DNA from: Setaria digitata
Taxonomy: Eukaryota > Nematoda > Chromadorea > Rhabditida > Setariidae
Length of the DNA: 50,056 nucleotides
Reading direction: 5' to 3'
Assembly: GCA_003640385.1 (NCBI GenBank)
Contig: RCAB01000444.1
Location: 1 to 50,056, forward strand
Below are positions 11,812 through 32,427 of this stretch, in pieces. Below the pieces are notes generated by a model. The model saw only the letters and a list, made by a program, of their open reading frames with translations, did not search any database and had not been told where the DNA came from. A program made the position numbers and the translations under genes. Position 1 is the stretch's first letter; the number at the start of each line of letters is the position of its first letter.

Positions 11812-14565
11812 TTATAAATTCAAATTGGAGAGGATTTTTTTCAATTTTTGCCAAAATGTTTCTATCGAGAGCTTGGTGTATTCATGTTTCAAGCATGCGA
11901 TTTCACGTATTTTTCTATGGAATTTCCGAAGATCATCGGAATTACAAAACGATGACGCTACAACAAGTCTTGATCGGCCGTACTGATCACATTCCCATCG
12001 ATTCGATAAAGTCTGAAAGTGTGAATTTTTGAACTGTTAAGCAAGTAAGGATTTTAACTGATCGTCTACTTTGGGAGATTTATCCAGTCTTCTAAAAACG
12101 ATCTGAAATTTATTGTAACCTCCTTTTGAAGATTGTGAAATATAACTGATCAAGACTGTTCCATAATTCTTTCTATTACCTGAATGCTATTCCTGGAATA
12201 CATGAAATCGATATTGATTCGTTCAACACCTGCAATTTCAGCAGCAATACCCGTATAAAATACATCCTCCAATCTTAGCCATATAGTAAATGGAAGTATT
12301 CGCCAAATTTTTCGAAACGCTTCCTGCGGCATAATATACATCATTCCGATCGCAAATGGCGGATAGAATTTCTTCTTGTAGTATTTATAAGGCATGAAAC
12401 TGAAAGATCAAGCATCGTAATTATTCAATATTCGAATATTGATTAAATGTCGCGCATATAAATATTTGGAGAAAATAAATTGCTTGTTTCTCTATTTCCT
12501 GAAAAAAACACCTGTAATGGAAAATTGTTACTCTTAAGGCTTGGTAATTAATCTTGTGAGATTTTAATAAACAAATTCAAATGATAATATCCTACTATCT
12601 ATTAAATGGTCCTCGAATGACGGGATCTTGATAACGGATCGCTCCGTAAATGTTGGATGAATTCCAGGATAGAATAAATTGCTGATTGAGACGATCTAAA
12701 TCTAATACAACATCATCATCAACTTTTATATAATATGGAACGTGCTGACAGTATGTATGTTTGAAATACATCGCTGTATAAACCTAAACATTTTTAATTT
12801 TTAGAAATTTCGAAAAAAAAAACAACAAATTAAAATTGAAAATAAATTTTTCCACAAACGAAAGAAGAAAGAAAATTTAAGTCTGTGAAAGAAAAAAGCT
12901 CCACTTATGAAAAATTTTTAAATTTAGTTTATTTCAGAACTTGACTAACCTTGAGCGTAAGATTATCATAAGTATCTTTAAGTGATGTCACAATTAAATC
13001 ATCATATTTCTTGTTTTCGTTTATAATTTTCATCATTATTTTACTGTCGTATTGTATACCTATCAGGAAATATATCACAGCAGATCCATCCTATAAAATA
13101 AATTAATAAAACTTGAATTGCTTGTTTTTGATTCAGTCATAGGCCTATATATATTCGGTAATGGTTACAGCACGCTGATTCCTCCAGTGTAGCGCGCGTG
13201 CAGCCCTGGACATCTAAGGGCATCACAGACCTGTTATTGCTCAACATCATGTGGCTAAACACTCGAAATATGAAAATTTAAAAATTGTTCACCTTCAAAA
13301 TTTTATATACTTTTTCTTGCAAAAATAAGTGCCTAAAATCTAATACTATCTTGATATCCTTATTATCTCTAGTTTTTTATTTTTGAACTTCTAGAAAAAG
13401 TATACCCTCAAGATGTTTGAATTATTGGCATTAGCCCAGGTATCACGGATTGTGTAACGGATATCAAATGATGCTGTTCTTGAAATCACTATAACCAAAT
13501 ATTTCGATCCTTCTAAAGAAAAAAAAAATGTAAAATGAAGCACTGTTCTAACATTTACACTGAATATTCTAATTAAAACATTTATTGTAATTAAGTAAAT
13601 AAGTTTGGCGTCGTTTTTTTGCCTTTCATTAAACAACAATTTAAAATTTTAGGACGGAATATTTCAAAATCTTGAGAATATTTATGAAATGTAAGGAAAA
13701 AGAATTCTTTTCTTTATGGATGGAAGGAAAATCGAACTTGGCTCCTTAATATCGACGTAATTTGAAATATTTTTTTAGTAATTTGAGAAATATTATACAA
13801 TGGGACTAACGTTTACATGTTTTCATGCTGGGAATTATAAGCAAAGATGATTCAATCGATTCATTCATAAATTCTATCGTAAAATTTTTACGCACGATTA
13901 CGTTGGCCCAGAATTTGCTTAAGTCATATAAGTGGTCGTTTTTTGTAGGTATGCAGAAAAGCAAAATTACGAGCAATGCTAAAATTGAGCTTTGTGAGAA
14001 AATTATTCGGAAATTGATTAGTTTTTCTGATCAACTGACACTTTAGGTGGCCTAAATTTTCAAAATTTTGAAAGAGTCAAGTTTTCCTTGAAGTAGTCAA
14101 GTTTTCCTCAATCTATACTGACTCTCCAAGAGTTGACTCAAATTAACAACATTTCATGCAATAAGATATGAAACTTCCATTTTTTTCTTATTTTTTGTGC
14201 ATTTTTTGAACTTTTAATTGTATCTAGTTTGTCTAAAATTGACAGTTTTTACTTATTGAAAAGTTGAAATAAGTTGTTTTCCTACTGAAAACTTGAAGAG
14301 GCATTAATCAAATATAACTGTATCCGGATTTAAGTATTAAAGAGTAGGTGCAAGAAATTGAAATTAAATAATTCAGATGTTAAATTCTTTCTTTTTAAAA
14401 TTTTCTATGTAATATTCTTTTCAAAACGGAGTAAACCAAAGTCTTAATTAGTGATAATTAAAGCGAATTACCTGCAATGGTGATGGTGATGACTTTCAAA
14501 CGTTTCTTCCATCGTTTCTGACAACAAAAATTCCGAAAAAACAATTTCACCACTCGAAGTAACAT
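11812..14565 (-). CDS. GT31 beta-1,3-galactosyltransferase-like protein, 6 exons
   Basis: Exons in transcript order: 14565-14472, 13512-13406, 13090-12950, 12783-12596, 12399-12180, 12012-11812. They give 951 nt (316 residues plus stop) with all phases agreeing. Family marks in order: IRDTW with the preceding LVIVISR strand (about 36-57), DTYDNLTLK (about 106-114), the metal-binding DDD at 136-138 (DxD motif), YPPF at 189-192 and LEDVF at 220-224, matching the conserved EDV of GT31. Members add galactose or GlcNAc in beta-1,3 linkage to glycans in the Golgi; donor and acceptor cannot be read here. The usual type II membrane anchor is not convincing, because only 31 residues precede the catalytic domain and they are interrupted by a KRWKKR patch. 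An upstream exon may therefore be missing. An acceptor-like GCCAG lies just before the ATG. The apparent TAG at the end of exon 4 is split by the donor TA|GTAGGA and is not a stop. Confidence 0.85.
13152..13263 (-). pseudogene. Fragment of 18S (SSU) rRNA inside an intron
   Basis: Read on the minus strand, this roughly 110-nt stretch follows the very conserved 3' part of eukaryotic 18S rRNA: TTTAGCCACA, then GAGCAATAACAGGTCTGTGA, then TGCCCTTAGATGTCC, then CTGCACGCGCGCTACACTGG and GGAATCAGCG. It is decayed: the canonical CACGAGATTGAGC reads CATGATGTTGAGC, and GTCCGGGGC reads GTCCAGGGC. It lies in the intron between exons 2 and 3 of the GT31 gene (13091-13405), in the same orientation as that gene. 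Its GC content is clearly above that of the rest of the intron. It is too short and mutated to be a working rRNA; it is an rDNA- or rRNA-derived insertion. Confidence 0.85.
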
Positions 14566-14728
14566 CGAACTGGCAAAATAAAAATTATTCTTAAAATAAT
14601 GCATATTTTTCAATTTTTTTTTCATTTCTCAAATTTATGCGTTCATTATTCGCCGATTTTTGCACTGTTTCGTCCATAAATATATATATATATATATATA
14701 TATAATATAAATAATAAAAATAATATAT

Positions 14729-14763
<35 letters not shown>

Positions 14764-16099
14764 TATAAATATAATATATATATAAATATATACTTAGAAT
14801 ATATATATATATATAGTATTTAGTGAACGCAAATATTCTGTTTTCGATTTGATGACCGAGAAAATTGTATTATTTTTTCCGTAGTAGAGTTTAAATCTAA
14901 AGCAAAAAATATAGAAATTGTGCTGACAAGATTTGAATGATAATATTTTAAGATACTAAGCTTTGATTAAGACATTACTAATAAATTCAATGAATGTCTT
15001 TAACTTTGTATCAACGAGTAATTATAAATTTTTACTAATTTTATACTTGTGACATTTGCATCACTTTTCCAAATTTAAAAATTCTAGAATTTTAATTATT
15101 GCGGGAAACTTTTATTCCAATTGTTCGCTGTAAAGAAATTGTGCATCTGCATTAAATGAAGTTTTATAATACTGTGGAACCAACAGAGTTCTAATTGATA
15201 GTACAAACTTTAAACTGAATTGTTATTTTGATGACTTAATTTATTCAAAATCATATATATCCATTTATTTCAGTTCATTAAGAGAGCATCACTGTGGCAA
15301 ACAAACCTTCGAATACAATACATTAGATTAAATAGATCTTCAGTATGAGAATTTTGAATTTCACATTATTTAAATCTTTAACTTGTAACTTATTGTTGGA
15401 TCGATTGGTTTCTTTGGTGATTACGATTTTAATCAAAATCTCCATAATAATTTAAAATGCGAGACGAAATTACGCATAATATTTTTGCTGAATGCCTGTT
15501 TTTTCTTGATGAAAATGCTTCAAAATTTAGAAAATAAAGAAATCTGAGGCTAGTCGAAGAATAACAAGATCGTCACTAGCAATCCATACGTAATCACACG
15601 GAATGTTTTAACGTGGTGAAAATCTCTGCCACTTTCTTCACTAATGTAAATATTAGATTCTTTTTTCTTCTGATAATTAATAGTACGCTACAGGTAAAAA
15701 AGTACTGGAGAATCCTTCTACGGAAAAAATGATTCATTTTTAGTGCTTTGTCGCACATTAATTCCTAAGCTAGAACAAAGTTCAAGTAACAAAGTTTTTC
15801 AAATAAATTTATGAATAATTTAATGTTTGGCCTTGAGAAAAAAATTATGAGTAGCAAAACACGTCGTCAGGGATTGTTTTACATTTTGATCAAATGCAGA
15901 TTCATAAAAGAGTTTCAAATTTTTCCTGAGAAAATTTCATAGTTTTAATGCTAAATGCATAAATTTTGATTTAGATCACATCCGGCTAGTTTTTATAACT
16001 TATCACATTCGTTTTAGGAGCGCAATCAGCGATTAACACTGTGATTAACAATAAGTATTTTCAAAATAGTCGTTAATTCAGCACATGCATTTAAACTTC
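14566..16099. other. Intergenic DNA upstream of the GT31 gene
   Basis: AT-rich sequence with a long (TA)n tract at about 14682-14815, just upstream of the GT31 start. I looked here on the minus strand for a missing membrane-anchor exon for the GT31 protein and saw none. Confidence 0.5.
14682..14815. repeat. (TA)n tract
   Basis: About 130 bp made almost only of TA and TAA dinucleotide and trinucleotide units. It is about 120 bp upstream of the GT31 start codon. Confidence 0.9.
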
Positions 16100-16139
16100 A
16101 TCACTGAAATGAACTATTAGTAAGGTTCATTTCAGTGGT
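16100..16139. repeat. Hairpin with a 13-bp perfect stem
   Basis: The arms CACTGAAATGAAC (16102-16114) and GTTCATTTCAGTG (16125-16137) are exact reverse complements around a 10-nt loop. One wobble pair and one further pair extend the stem at its base. No gene is nearby. Confidence 0.7.
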
Positions 16140-16562
16140 CATAATTTTATATGGCTGAAACACTAAGTATATTTCCAGCTTTGAACAAAGTTTGGCAAGT
16201 TTGAGGATCAGTGAATAAATTAAGATTTCTTTAAAGCACTTTTTATTTTGGTAATATGCCATATTTGCAGAAAATTATATTTGCCAATCGTATATTTAGA
16301 TTAATACTCACTTATTATTGGACGTTAGCAATAATAGCTAAAATATCACATGTCAAAACAGTGCAATGATAAGGAAGTCACAATTTTGAGAAATATTTCA
16401 AAATAAACATCTTCCAGGTGTGGGTTTTACATTCAATCGCTGGCAAATGTTTATTTCAATTTGCTATTTTTGCTAAATTTTTTGCCATTAAGATCCACTT
16501 TTTCACAACGACCTTACCCAAGCAATGCAACACAATCATTGTCCTCCACCGATACTGTGTTT

Positions 16563-16615
16563 AAAATTAGCAAACCTACATCAAGCCGTGGGTTTGATAC
16601 AGGTTTGCTAAATTT
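16563..16615. repeat. 53-nt near-perfect hairpin
   Basis: The outer arms TAGCAAACCT (16568-16577) and AGGTTTGCTA (16601-16610) pair perfectly. After a 2x2 internal loop (AC/AC), ATCAAGCC pairs with GGTTTGAT through one G-T wobble around a GTG loop. Further A-T pairs extend the base. It lies in a patch of higher GC than its surroundings. A small structured RNA, or a relic of an inverted-repeat element, are both possible. Confidence 0.65.
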
Positions 16616-17489
16616 AGCATAGTTTCGCTGAGATACGGCGCCGTAGTGTTGTGTTATTGTGAATGAAAGCAATGAAAATATTAATTTCCAATGCTTCCAG
16701 TGAGATAATGCTTAGGTTGTCTTGAGTGAAGTGCTTGTGGAGGTTGTGGAGTTATCCGGAAGGATTTATTAAAGCAAAGTTAGAAGTAACTTAAAATAGC
16801 AGTAGCAATCTTTTTGTGTCATGTGATTTTACATCTTATTCGTCTCAAGTTGCTGCATTTGTAATTTGAATAATTTTGTATTTTCAATTTGTTCACAAAG
16901 ATGCTTTTTTTCAGCGATGGTGGCAATAAGTCGTATGATTTGAGATTGATAAATATGCCAAAGAGCTCTTCGTCAAATTTCTGCTAAAAAACAAATCTAG
17001 AAATTGCAGAAGGATTGTATCAGTAATTATAATTAGGAACATAATCATTAGCAAAGACGTATTCATCGTATAAAGAGCTAAAATAAGACTGTTAAACTGA
17101 AAAGGCTTTTTTACCAAATAATGGAGTTTTTGGTCTTTTTTTCAAATGGAAATTTTTAATGACAACAATATTTATGCAATAAATGAATTATGCGAAACCA
17201 ATAATACACTTCGCTTAGCATCTATCTATCCATCATTTGTTGTTGGGAATGATTAATAAATAAAATTTAGTCAGATTAAGTCAAATTATTTGATAAGAGA
17301 ACATTTCGCAATTTTCGTGTTGCGTTATCGGATATTATCTGTGAAGCAAATGTTTTTATCAGTTGTTTAGCATGTTGATATGTACACAACAAGTTTACAT
17401 GGTATCAAATTAAGTGATATTATCATTATCATTCAAGTGAAAATATCGCTTAATAAAATCAATTTTAAATCGCAAATCATTCTCCTCAG

Positions 17490-17540
17490 GACCAAGTTTC
17501 TTCAACACTATTGCATGCGTGGAGCCGTCAGAGAAACAAG
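17490..17540 (+). other. Exon-like patch with good splice sites, function unknown
   Basis: TCTCCTCAG ends at 17489 and a CAAG|GTGCGT donor begins at 17541, bounding 51 nt (17 codons) with higher GC than the neighbourhood. All three + frames are open across it, and the minus strand is also open here (17610-17410). I could not link it to any other exon or family, so it may be an orphan exon, part of a noncoding RNA, or chance. Confidence 0.2.
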
Positions 17541-18372
17541 GTGCGTTGAGTGTGTAAAGCAAAAAATTGTTTGGTTGGAGCAAATAATCTATGAAGACGT
17601 GAACAGACACGTATTATTTATTACTGTTATTTAAATGAAAGTTCAAATTTTAAGCAAAAAGCAGGGGAATTTAGCTTTAAACTTCAAATTAATTTTCGTT
17701 GGATTGAACAAAAGTCCTACTTGAATATTCTCGCACTATGTAAAGGAACGAGGGCCTTAATATTCATCGATTTCTGAATTTTCTAATTTTGAACACATCC
17801 AGAAATGACGCGTTAATCAGTTTGAATTTGAGTAATTAATTGATTGTAGAAAATTTCGTTCTATTCAGTCTGATGAATAGATTATCAGCTATTAGAAAAA
17901 AAGAATTGGAATTTCATTTCTACTACCAATGCAACCGTGAAAACATGAACAGAAGTTTCGCCATCTTTCGAGACGAAGCACTTGAATTTCAAATTTCCAA
18001 TTGGAATTAATAATATTTCAGCCGTTAAATATGAACCATTTTAAATTTCACCTTCGATGCTTTTTCACGGCTTGGCACTGAATGTTGAAGAAGTTTGATT
18101 TCTTTACAACTAAAGGAAATAAAAACTTCCCTATTAGTAAAACTTAACAGTTTGCAGTTTAAATGTTCTTTATCTCAACAAATTGATTTCAGATGTAAAA
18201 AAAAAAAAAAAAATATCGTACTTTTTCATAAGCAAAATGCACGCGGTAGAACTTGTGCACCTTACACGTTCATTTATTACGTGTTATCGTTGTTTTGTAA
18301 AAATATCAATGGCAACTTTTTTCATCGTCTCATTTTATCCTCAATATCTATCAGTGGAACGGATTCATGTGT

Positions 18373-18398
18373 TTACGTCATCCTTACGTTTACGTCAT
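18373..18398. promoter_or_regulatory. Two tandem CRE-like sites
   Basis: TTACGTCAT occurs at 18373-18381 and again at 18390-18398, 17 bp apart within a repeated TTTACGTCATCC unit. The sequence matches the ATF/CREB-type bZIP consensus. It is about 2 kb downstream of the wts-1 stop and 3.8 kb upstream of the GT31 start, so its target, if any, is unclear. Confidence 0.3.
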
Positions 18399-20384
18399 CC
18401 TTTTTTTAAACAGCAACATAATGAATGTTGTTACCGTTCTCGTCATTAAAAAGAATTTCTGTTCCAGCAATAACTGCGCATTTTTATCCTCCGATGAACT
18501 TATCCGCTGTATACCCTTTCACCAGTTATCGTCATATCAGTTACTTAGATTCGTCCCGAAGTACTTAACCACTCTATGCATCTGATTTTCAAGTTCTTTC
18601 AAGTTTTGTAAAGCTTTAATCATCAGTAATACCGACCAGCATTGTATCATAAATTCCTATCATAACGACGATGAGCTTTGAATCCATTAAACAATTTATA
18701 TTTGAAGAGATCGACATCAAGCATATTTAAATTCACACTCGAAAGTGACAGGAAGAATGAGAGCAAGGCAATCTTTCGCTTTCACTTTCCACTTTTTGCT
18801 GCTTTTTTGTTGATGGTGTTTAAATCTCAAATTTCAACGAACTTCAGCTTCAAGTGTCTTTCAGCGCTTTCATCGGTAGCTACCAAGTAAAGGAAGAAGT
18901 GATAAAATTATCAGTTATAGGAACAAAAAGAAATTTTTTATTTTGAATCATTGCATAATGGGAAATTAATTTATTTGAGCATCCTTTCTATAGCGAACAT
19001 CACAATAAAGTGTTGAAAAAAATATTGCAAACATGAAAATAAAAAATATTAAAATATTATAGAACAAAGTATGATCAACAAAAACAGTAGTAAGAACTAT
19101 AATAATCATAGTAAGGATAATAGTAGTAATAATAATAAACAACGGTGAAAATAATAAAAATAGCAATAGTGGTGATGGTGGTAATGGTAATAGTTTCAAA
19201 CGGTTATAGTAATTAAAGAGACGGAGATAACAATTATTGCTATTGTAAAAAAAAGTAATAAAATAATAGCAGGAAAAGTCATATTGGTAAAAATTGTGGG
19301 GCTAATGAATATTAGTGATAATTACAGCAGCTAAATTAGCAATATTAAAGAGACAGAGAACAGATCTAATCGTAATAAAAGTAACTGTAATGACACACAC
19401 AATAGCGATGCCAATAATCATAGTTATTATTACAATTACAGTAACAACACCTTCTCAAAATATGATCAAGCAATTTAATTGTGATTATAATTTATACGAA
19501 AATTAGTGAAGGGATAAAAGTCTTCTGTCCTCACTTGAAAATTTTCTGTCTAAATTTATTCAATATATAACTTAAACGTTATTCCAATACTTGAAAAAAG
19601 GAAAGTTCCAGTTGCGTGTCCACAAATAAAAAAAATTTTAAGGAACTAAATAATGAAATCTAATTACATACTGAAAATATAACAACAGTTAAAATGCAAT
19701 ATTTAATTACGAAAAAAATGCGCACTTCACGGATTAATTAATAATAATAAAAGCAATGGAATTAATGATAATGACAATTGCACTAAATTTATAAAATTTG
19801 CATTAAATAATCATCATTTTATCATTTCCCTTAGTCAATTAAATTCCATGCATACACAAAGTTTGTTATTTTTTGTTTTAATTTTCTACTTCTTTTTTAT
19901 GCTAAGTTTGTCATTCCAAATTAATACATCAAACTAAACTTGATTTCATATTTCAAGTTTGGTTTGATTGGCAGCTTAAAGTGGAGTGAAAATATTTAAG
20001 TATTACTTTTAAATGCACCATCATTTTTCAGCCTACAAAAATGAAAGGAATATCTGAATGACCTCTTAATTCTTTTGGAATAAAAGGAAAAAAAATTACC
20101 ACTAATTGAATTTCTCTTTCTTCGTTTTTTAAAAAATAAAATAAAAATTATGTTTTAAAAATGCATTAGCAACAAAAAATACAATTTCAAAATACAATGA
20201 ATTTCAACTTCTATAATCCATTAAAGCAATTGCAATTCGAAAAAAAAGTGTGAGTTAACAAGAAATAAAAATAAAAACATTATTAGTACAGCTTTTTTTT
20301 TTTAACTTACAGACGAGCAAAAGGACCGAAGAATAAACAATTTTGAGAATAATCTTTTTCTTGTAACTTCAAAATAATAAAATT

Positions 20385-30181
<9,797 letters not shown>

Positions 30182-30428
30182 CGTTTTGTAGTGGTTTTTG
30201 TGATTTTAACTTTCCTCTTTTCTTTTTAATTTCAATAATTTAAAAATGAATTTGAACATCAAAAATAAAAAAATTAAAAAGGAAAGAATCCCAAAAATGA
30301 TAATCAAATATGTAAAATGTAAAATAATTTTCTTTGTTTCCACTGAATTTAATAATCTTTTTGGAATGACACGTAGAAAATTTGCTGATGAAAAAAATGG
30401 AAATCGATTCGGAATATAATCGGTTCAC

Positions 30429-30457
30429 GCATGGCCATGCAAATGTCCAGGAGAAAT
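30429..30457 (-). other. wts-1: Candidate 5' exon of wts-1 with alternative start
   Basis: An excellent acceptor (TAATTTTCAG) ends at 30458. The following 29 nt contain ATG GCC ATG beginning at 30438 and end at a weaker donor (ATGC|GTGAAC, 30429/30428). Joining to the internal acceptor CCTGCCTTAG (exon from 30153) keeps frame and gives a protein starting MAMPSTSSPAQ instead of MFPPHRPALASTSSPAQ. The alternative start at 30181 has an in-frame stop 27 nt upstream and no acceptor between, so it would have to lie in a first or retained exon. Both models are compatible with the sequence. Confidence 0.45.
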
Positions 30458-31220
30458 CTGAAAATTACTAATAAATTAAAGATCGAAACTCCTTTCTATC
30501 ATAACAAAGGAGAAAAATGGAAGCGTAATGTATTACGAAAATTGTTGCACGAAATTTTTATTAAGAACATTCTGAGTAGTAGTAATTGATGATCGACTTA
30601 TTTGTCAGAAGCATTAATCAACACTAATATCATTAAACATTAATAATAAAAGACTAAAATTTTGAACAGCTTACTGTCATTTCCGAAATATTAACGGACA
30701 AAAAAAAATAATAAATATAAAATAAAATTTGCAAAGGAAGTGTCCTAATTCATATACAATTGTTTAAATCTTAAAATAAAATTGTCTATGTTAACTATTT
30801 TGAACATAACTATCAGCACAAAGGAACCGGTAACTAATTAATCCGTTTGCAGCAAGCTGTTCTAAATCGAAATATGAGTCGAATAGTTGCGTTTCGAATA
30901 AATGTTTGAGCCAACCGATAATTGTTTTCGAAATCTGAACTATCACTGTTATCTTATCACTACTGTTATCACTAGTGTCATCATCCCCTTCCTTGTCGTG
31001 AATTAAAAAAAGCAGAAATAGATTGAAAGGAAAGGAAAACAGTAAACTAAAGGAATAAAAAAGATCTTAAATTTGAATATTAAAAAATGAAGTGAAATGA
31101 ATATAAAATTGCTAATCTATTCATAGGAAGTTAACCTGCTGAATTAATCAGCTGAAAGATAATTCATCAGGGATGTTGTAAAACTGAATTATGGAAATGG
31201 GTAAAATGCTACATACTTAC

Positions 31221-31306
31221 GTATAACAACAGAAACTAGCAAAGAAGTACGTGACGTTTTCCGCAATGGGACCGAACAGCAAAAGGAACCGTGCTGCCGG
31301 AAAGAT
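31221..31306 (-). other. Candidate noncoding 5' exon of wts-1
   Basis: On the minus strand CTTACTAG is followed by an 86-nt block of raised GC content ending in a strong donor (ATAC|GTAAGT). It lies about 850 bp upstream of the 30457-30429 exon, and its open frame would join that exon in phase. The simplest reading is a 5' UTR exon near the wts-1 promoter. A GTACGTGACGTTTTCC segment in it (+ strand) resembles a CRE/E-box site. The exon assignment is inferred from splice sites and composition only. Confidence 0.35.
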
Positions 31307-31321
31307 CTAGTAAGAAAAGTT

Positions 31322-31835
31322 ACGGTTCTAATGTAAATAAGCAAGAATTTAAAATCAGTTTAAAATCATAAAAAAAAAAAAGAAGAAGCAGTAAAAATTT
31401 AGAATTGTGCTTTATAAATGAGTTAATGAATGGAATAATTGAAAAAAGGAGGAATGAATGAATGAACGGAGGATTGAGTGGAAGAAGGAATGGCTGAGGG
31501 AATAAGTGATTATTTAAAGAGTGAAGGAATGAATGAATCAGTGAATCAATGAAAGAACGAAGGAATGAAATGAAACAGATGAGAAATGATGAAAAATGAG
31601 AGGTGCAATTTAATAGCAAAAAAAAAAAAAACAAAATGAAGGTCATCATTCATTATTTCTTTATTTAATTCTTATCATTTCCATTATCATGAAAATCATA
31701 TTTTAGGATTAATTTTGTCAATTTTTTTGTCCTCCAAATCTAATCAATATCAGAAACAGGAGTTAAATAATCACAGTTAGCAGCATTTAAAATTTAAGAT
31801 ATATCGATGTAAAAAAGTGAAAGTTCGCTCGGCCG
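31322..31835. other. Intergenic AT-rich DNA
   Basis: Contains a GAATGA-rich imperfect repeat (about 31440-31570) and poly-A runs. The minus-strand open frame over the GAATGA tract is a low-complexity artefact. No gene seen. Confidence 0.5.
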
Positions 31836-32030
31836 AACAACTGGCTGCTTGGTTGCTTGGTTGCTCGATTATACTTGCTTGGTTGCCTGGTTGCTGGACT
31901 GGTTACTTGCTTGGTTGCCTGTTGCTGGACTGGTTACTTGCTTGGTTGCCTGGTTGCTGGACTGGTTACCTGTTTGGTTGCTTGGTTGATCGATTGGTTA
32001 CCTGCTTGGTTGGTTGGTTATTTTATCGGT
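31836..32030. repeat. Minisatellite, about 32-bp unit
   Basis: About five to six tandem copies of a unit like CTTGGTTGCCTGGTTGCTGG plus ACTGGTTACTTG. Inner copies are nearly identical and outer copies have diverged. The array gives hydrophobic Leu/Trp/Cys/Gly repeats in two + frames, which I regard as by-products. Strand asymmetry (G/T on +, A/C on -) is marked. Confidence 0.9.
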
Positions 32031-32427
32031 ACATGTCATCAATCATCCAATAACACATATAAATATATATCATCAATGGAAATCTTCCCTTACTCGCCCA
32101 CTTTCTTTCATTTTTTTCGAGCGCATAAGAATGCATAAAATGTAAAGATTTCTTGATGCAGAAAGATCGGCTGGTCTGATAAAGTGAATGGTTTGTCGAT
32201 GAAACATGGTTCTCGAGATGATCGATATACATCGAGAATAAACTTTCATGATAGATGTAATCACATTTTTGGATTAACATATCCTTCCCAAACATTTCAT
32301 GATGCAAGATGTTCGAATGTGATTGCATTGCAACATTCGGCAAACCGAAATATTTAATCCAGTTCGAGCGAAAATAGTCGAAATGATCAGTAATATCCCG
32401 TTCCCTTCTGTACAAATCATTTATCAA
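32023..32427 (-). CDS. Orphan ORF, 134 codons, unknown
   Basis: An uninterrupted minus-strand frame of 134 codons begins at 32427 and ends at the edge of the minisatellite. The predicted protein is rich in His, Tyr, Ser and Met with no membrane segment, signal peptide or motif I recognise. Local GC is higher than the window average, which lengthens chance ORFs. No other exon could be tied to it. It may be a lineage-specific gene, a relic, or chance. Confidence 0.2.
   Translation of the reverse strand: MINDLYRRERDITDHFDYFRSNWIKYFGLPNVAMQSHSNILHHEMFGKDMLIQKCDYIYHESLFSMYIDHLENHVSSTNHSLYQTSRSFCIKKSLHFMHSYALEKNERKWASKGRFPLMIYIYMCYWMIDDMYR

Larger units (their letters stand above)
16140..20384. 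other. Intergenic DNA between GT31 and wts-1
   Basis: Over 4 kb without a supported gene. It contains a 53-nt hairpin (16563-16615), a possible short exon-like patch near 17490-17540, two tandem CRE-like sites near 18373-18398, and degenerate AAT/GGT trinucleotide repeats from about 19075 to 19450. Frames of 60-104 codons around 18.1-18.9 kb have no recognisable family. Confidence 0.5.

Noticed and set aside
12590..12600. Apparent TAG stop in exon 4 of the GT31 gene, suggesting a pseudogene
   Set aside because: The donor TA|GTAGGA splits the codon. With the next exon it reads TAT (Tyr), and all later phases agree.
18095..18449. Overlapping + ORFs of 88-104 codons
   Set aside because: They overlap in different frames, include a poly-Lys from an A-run, and show no family.
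30240..30428. 62-codon minus-strand ORF upstream of wts-1
   Set aside because: Phe/Ile-rich AT composition; it lies in the intron or UTR region between candidate 5' exons.
31857..32138. Leu/Trp/Cys-rich ORF over the minisatellite
   Set aside because: It arises from the repeat unit in two + frames at once; no start context or conserved motif.
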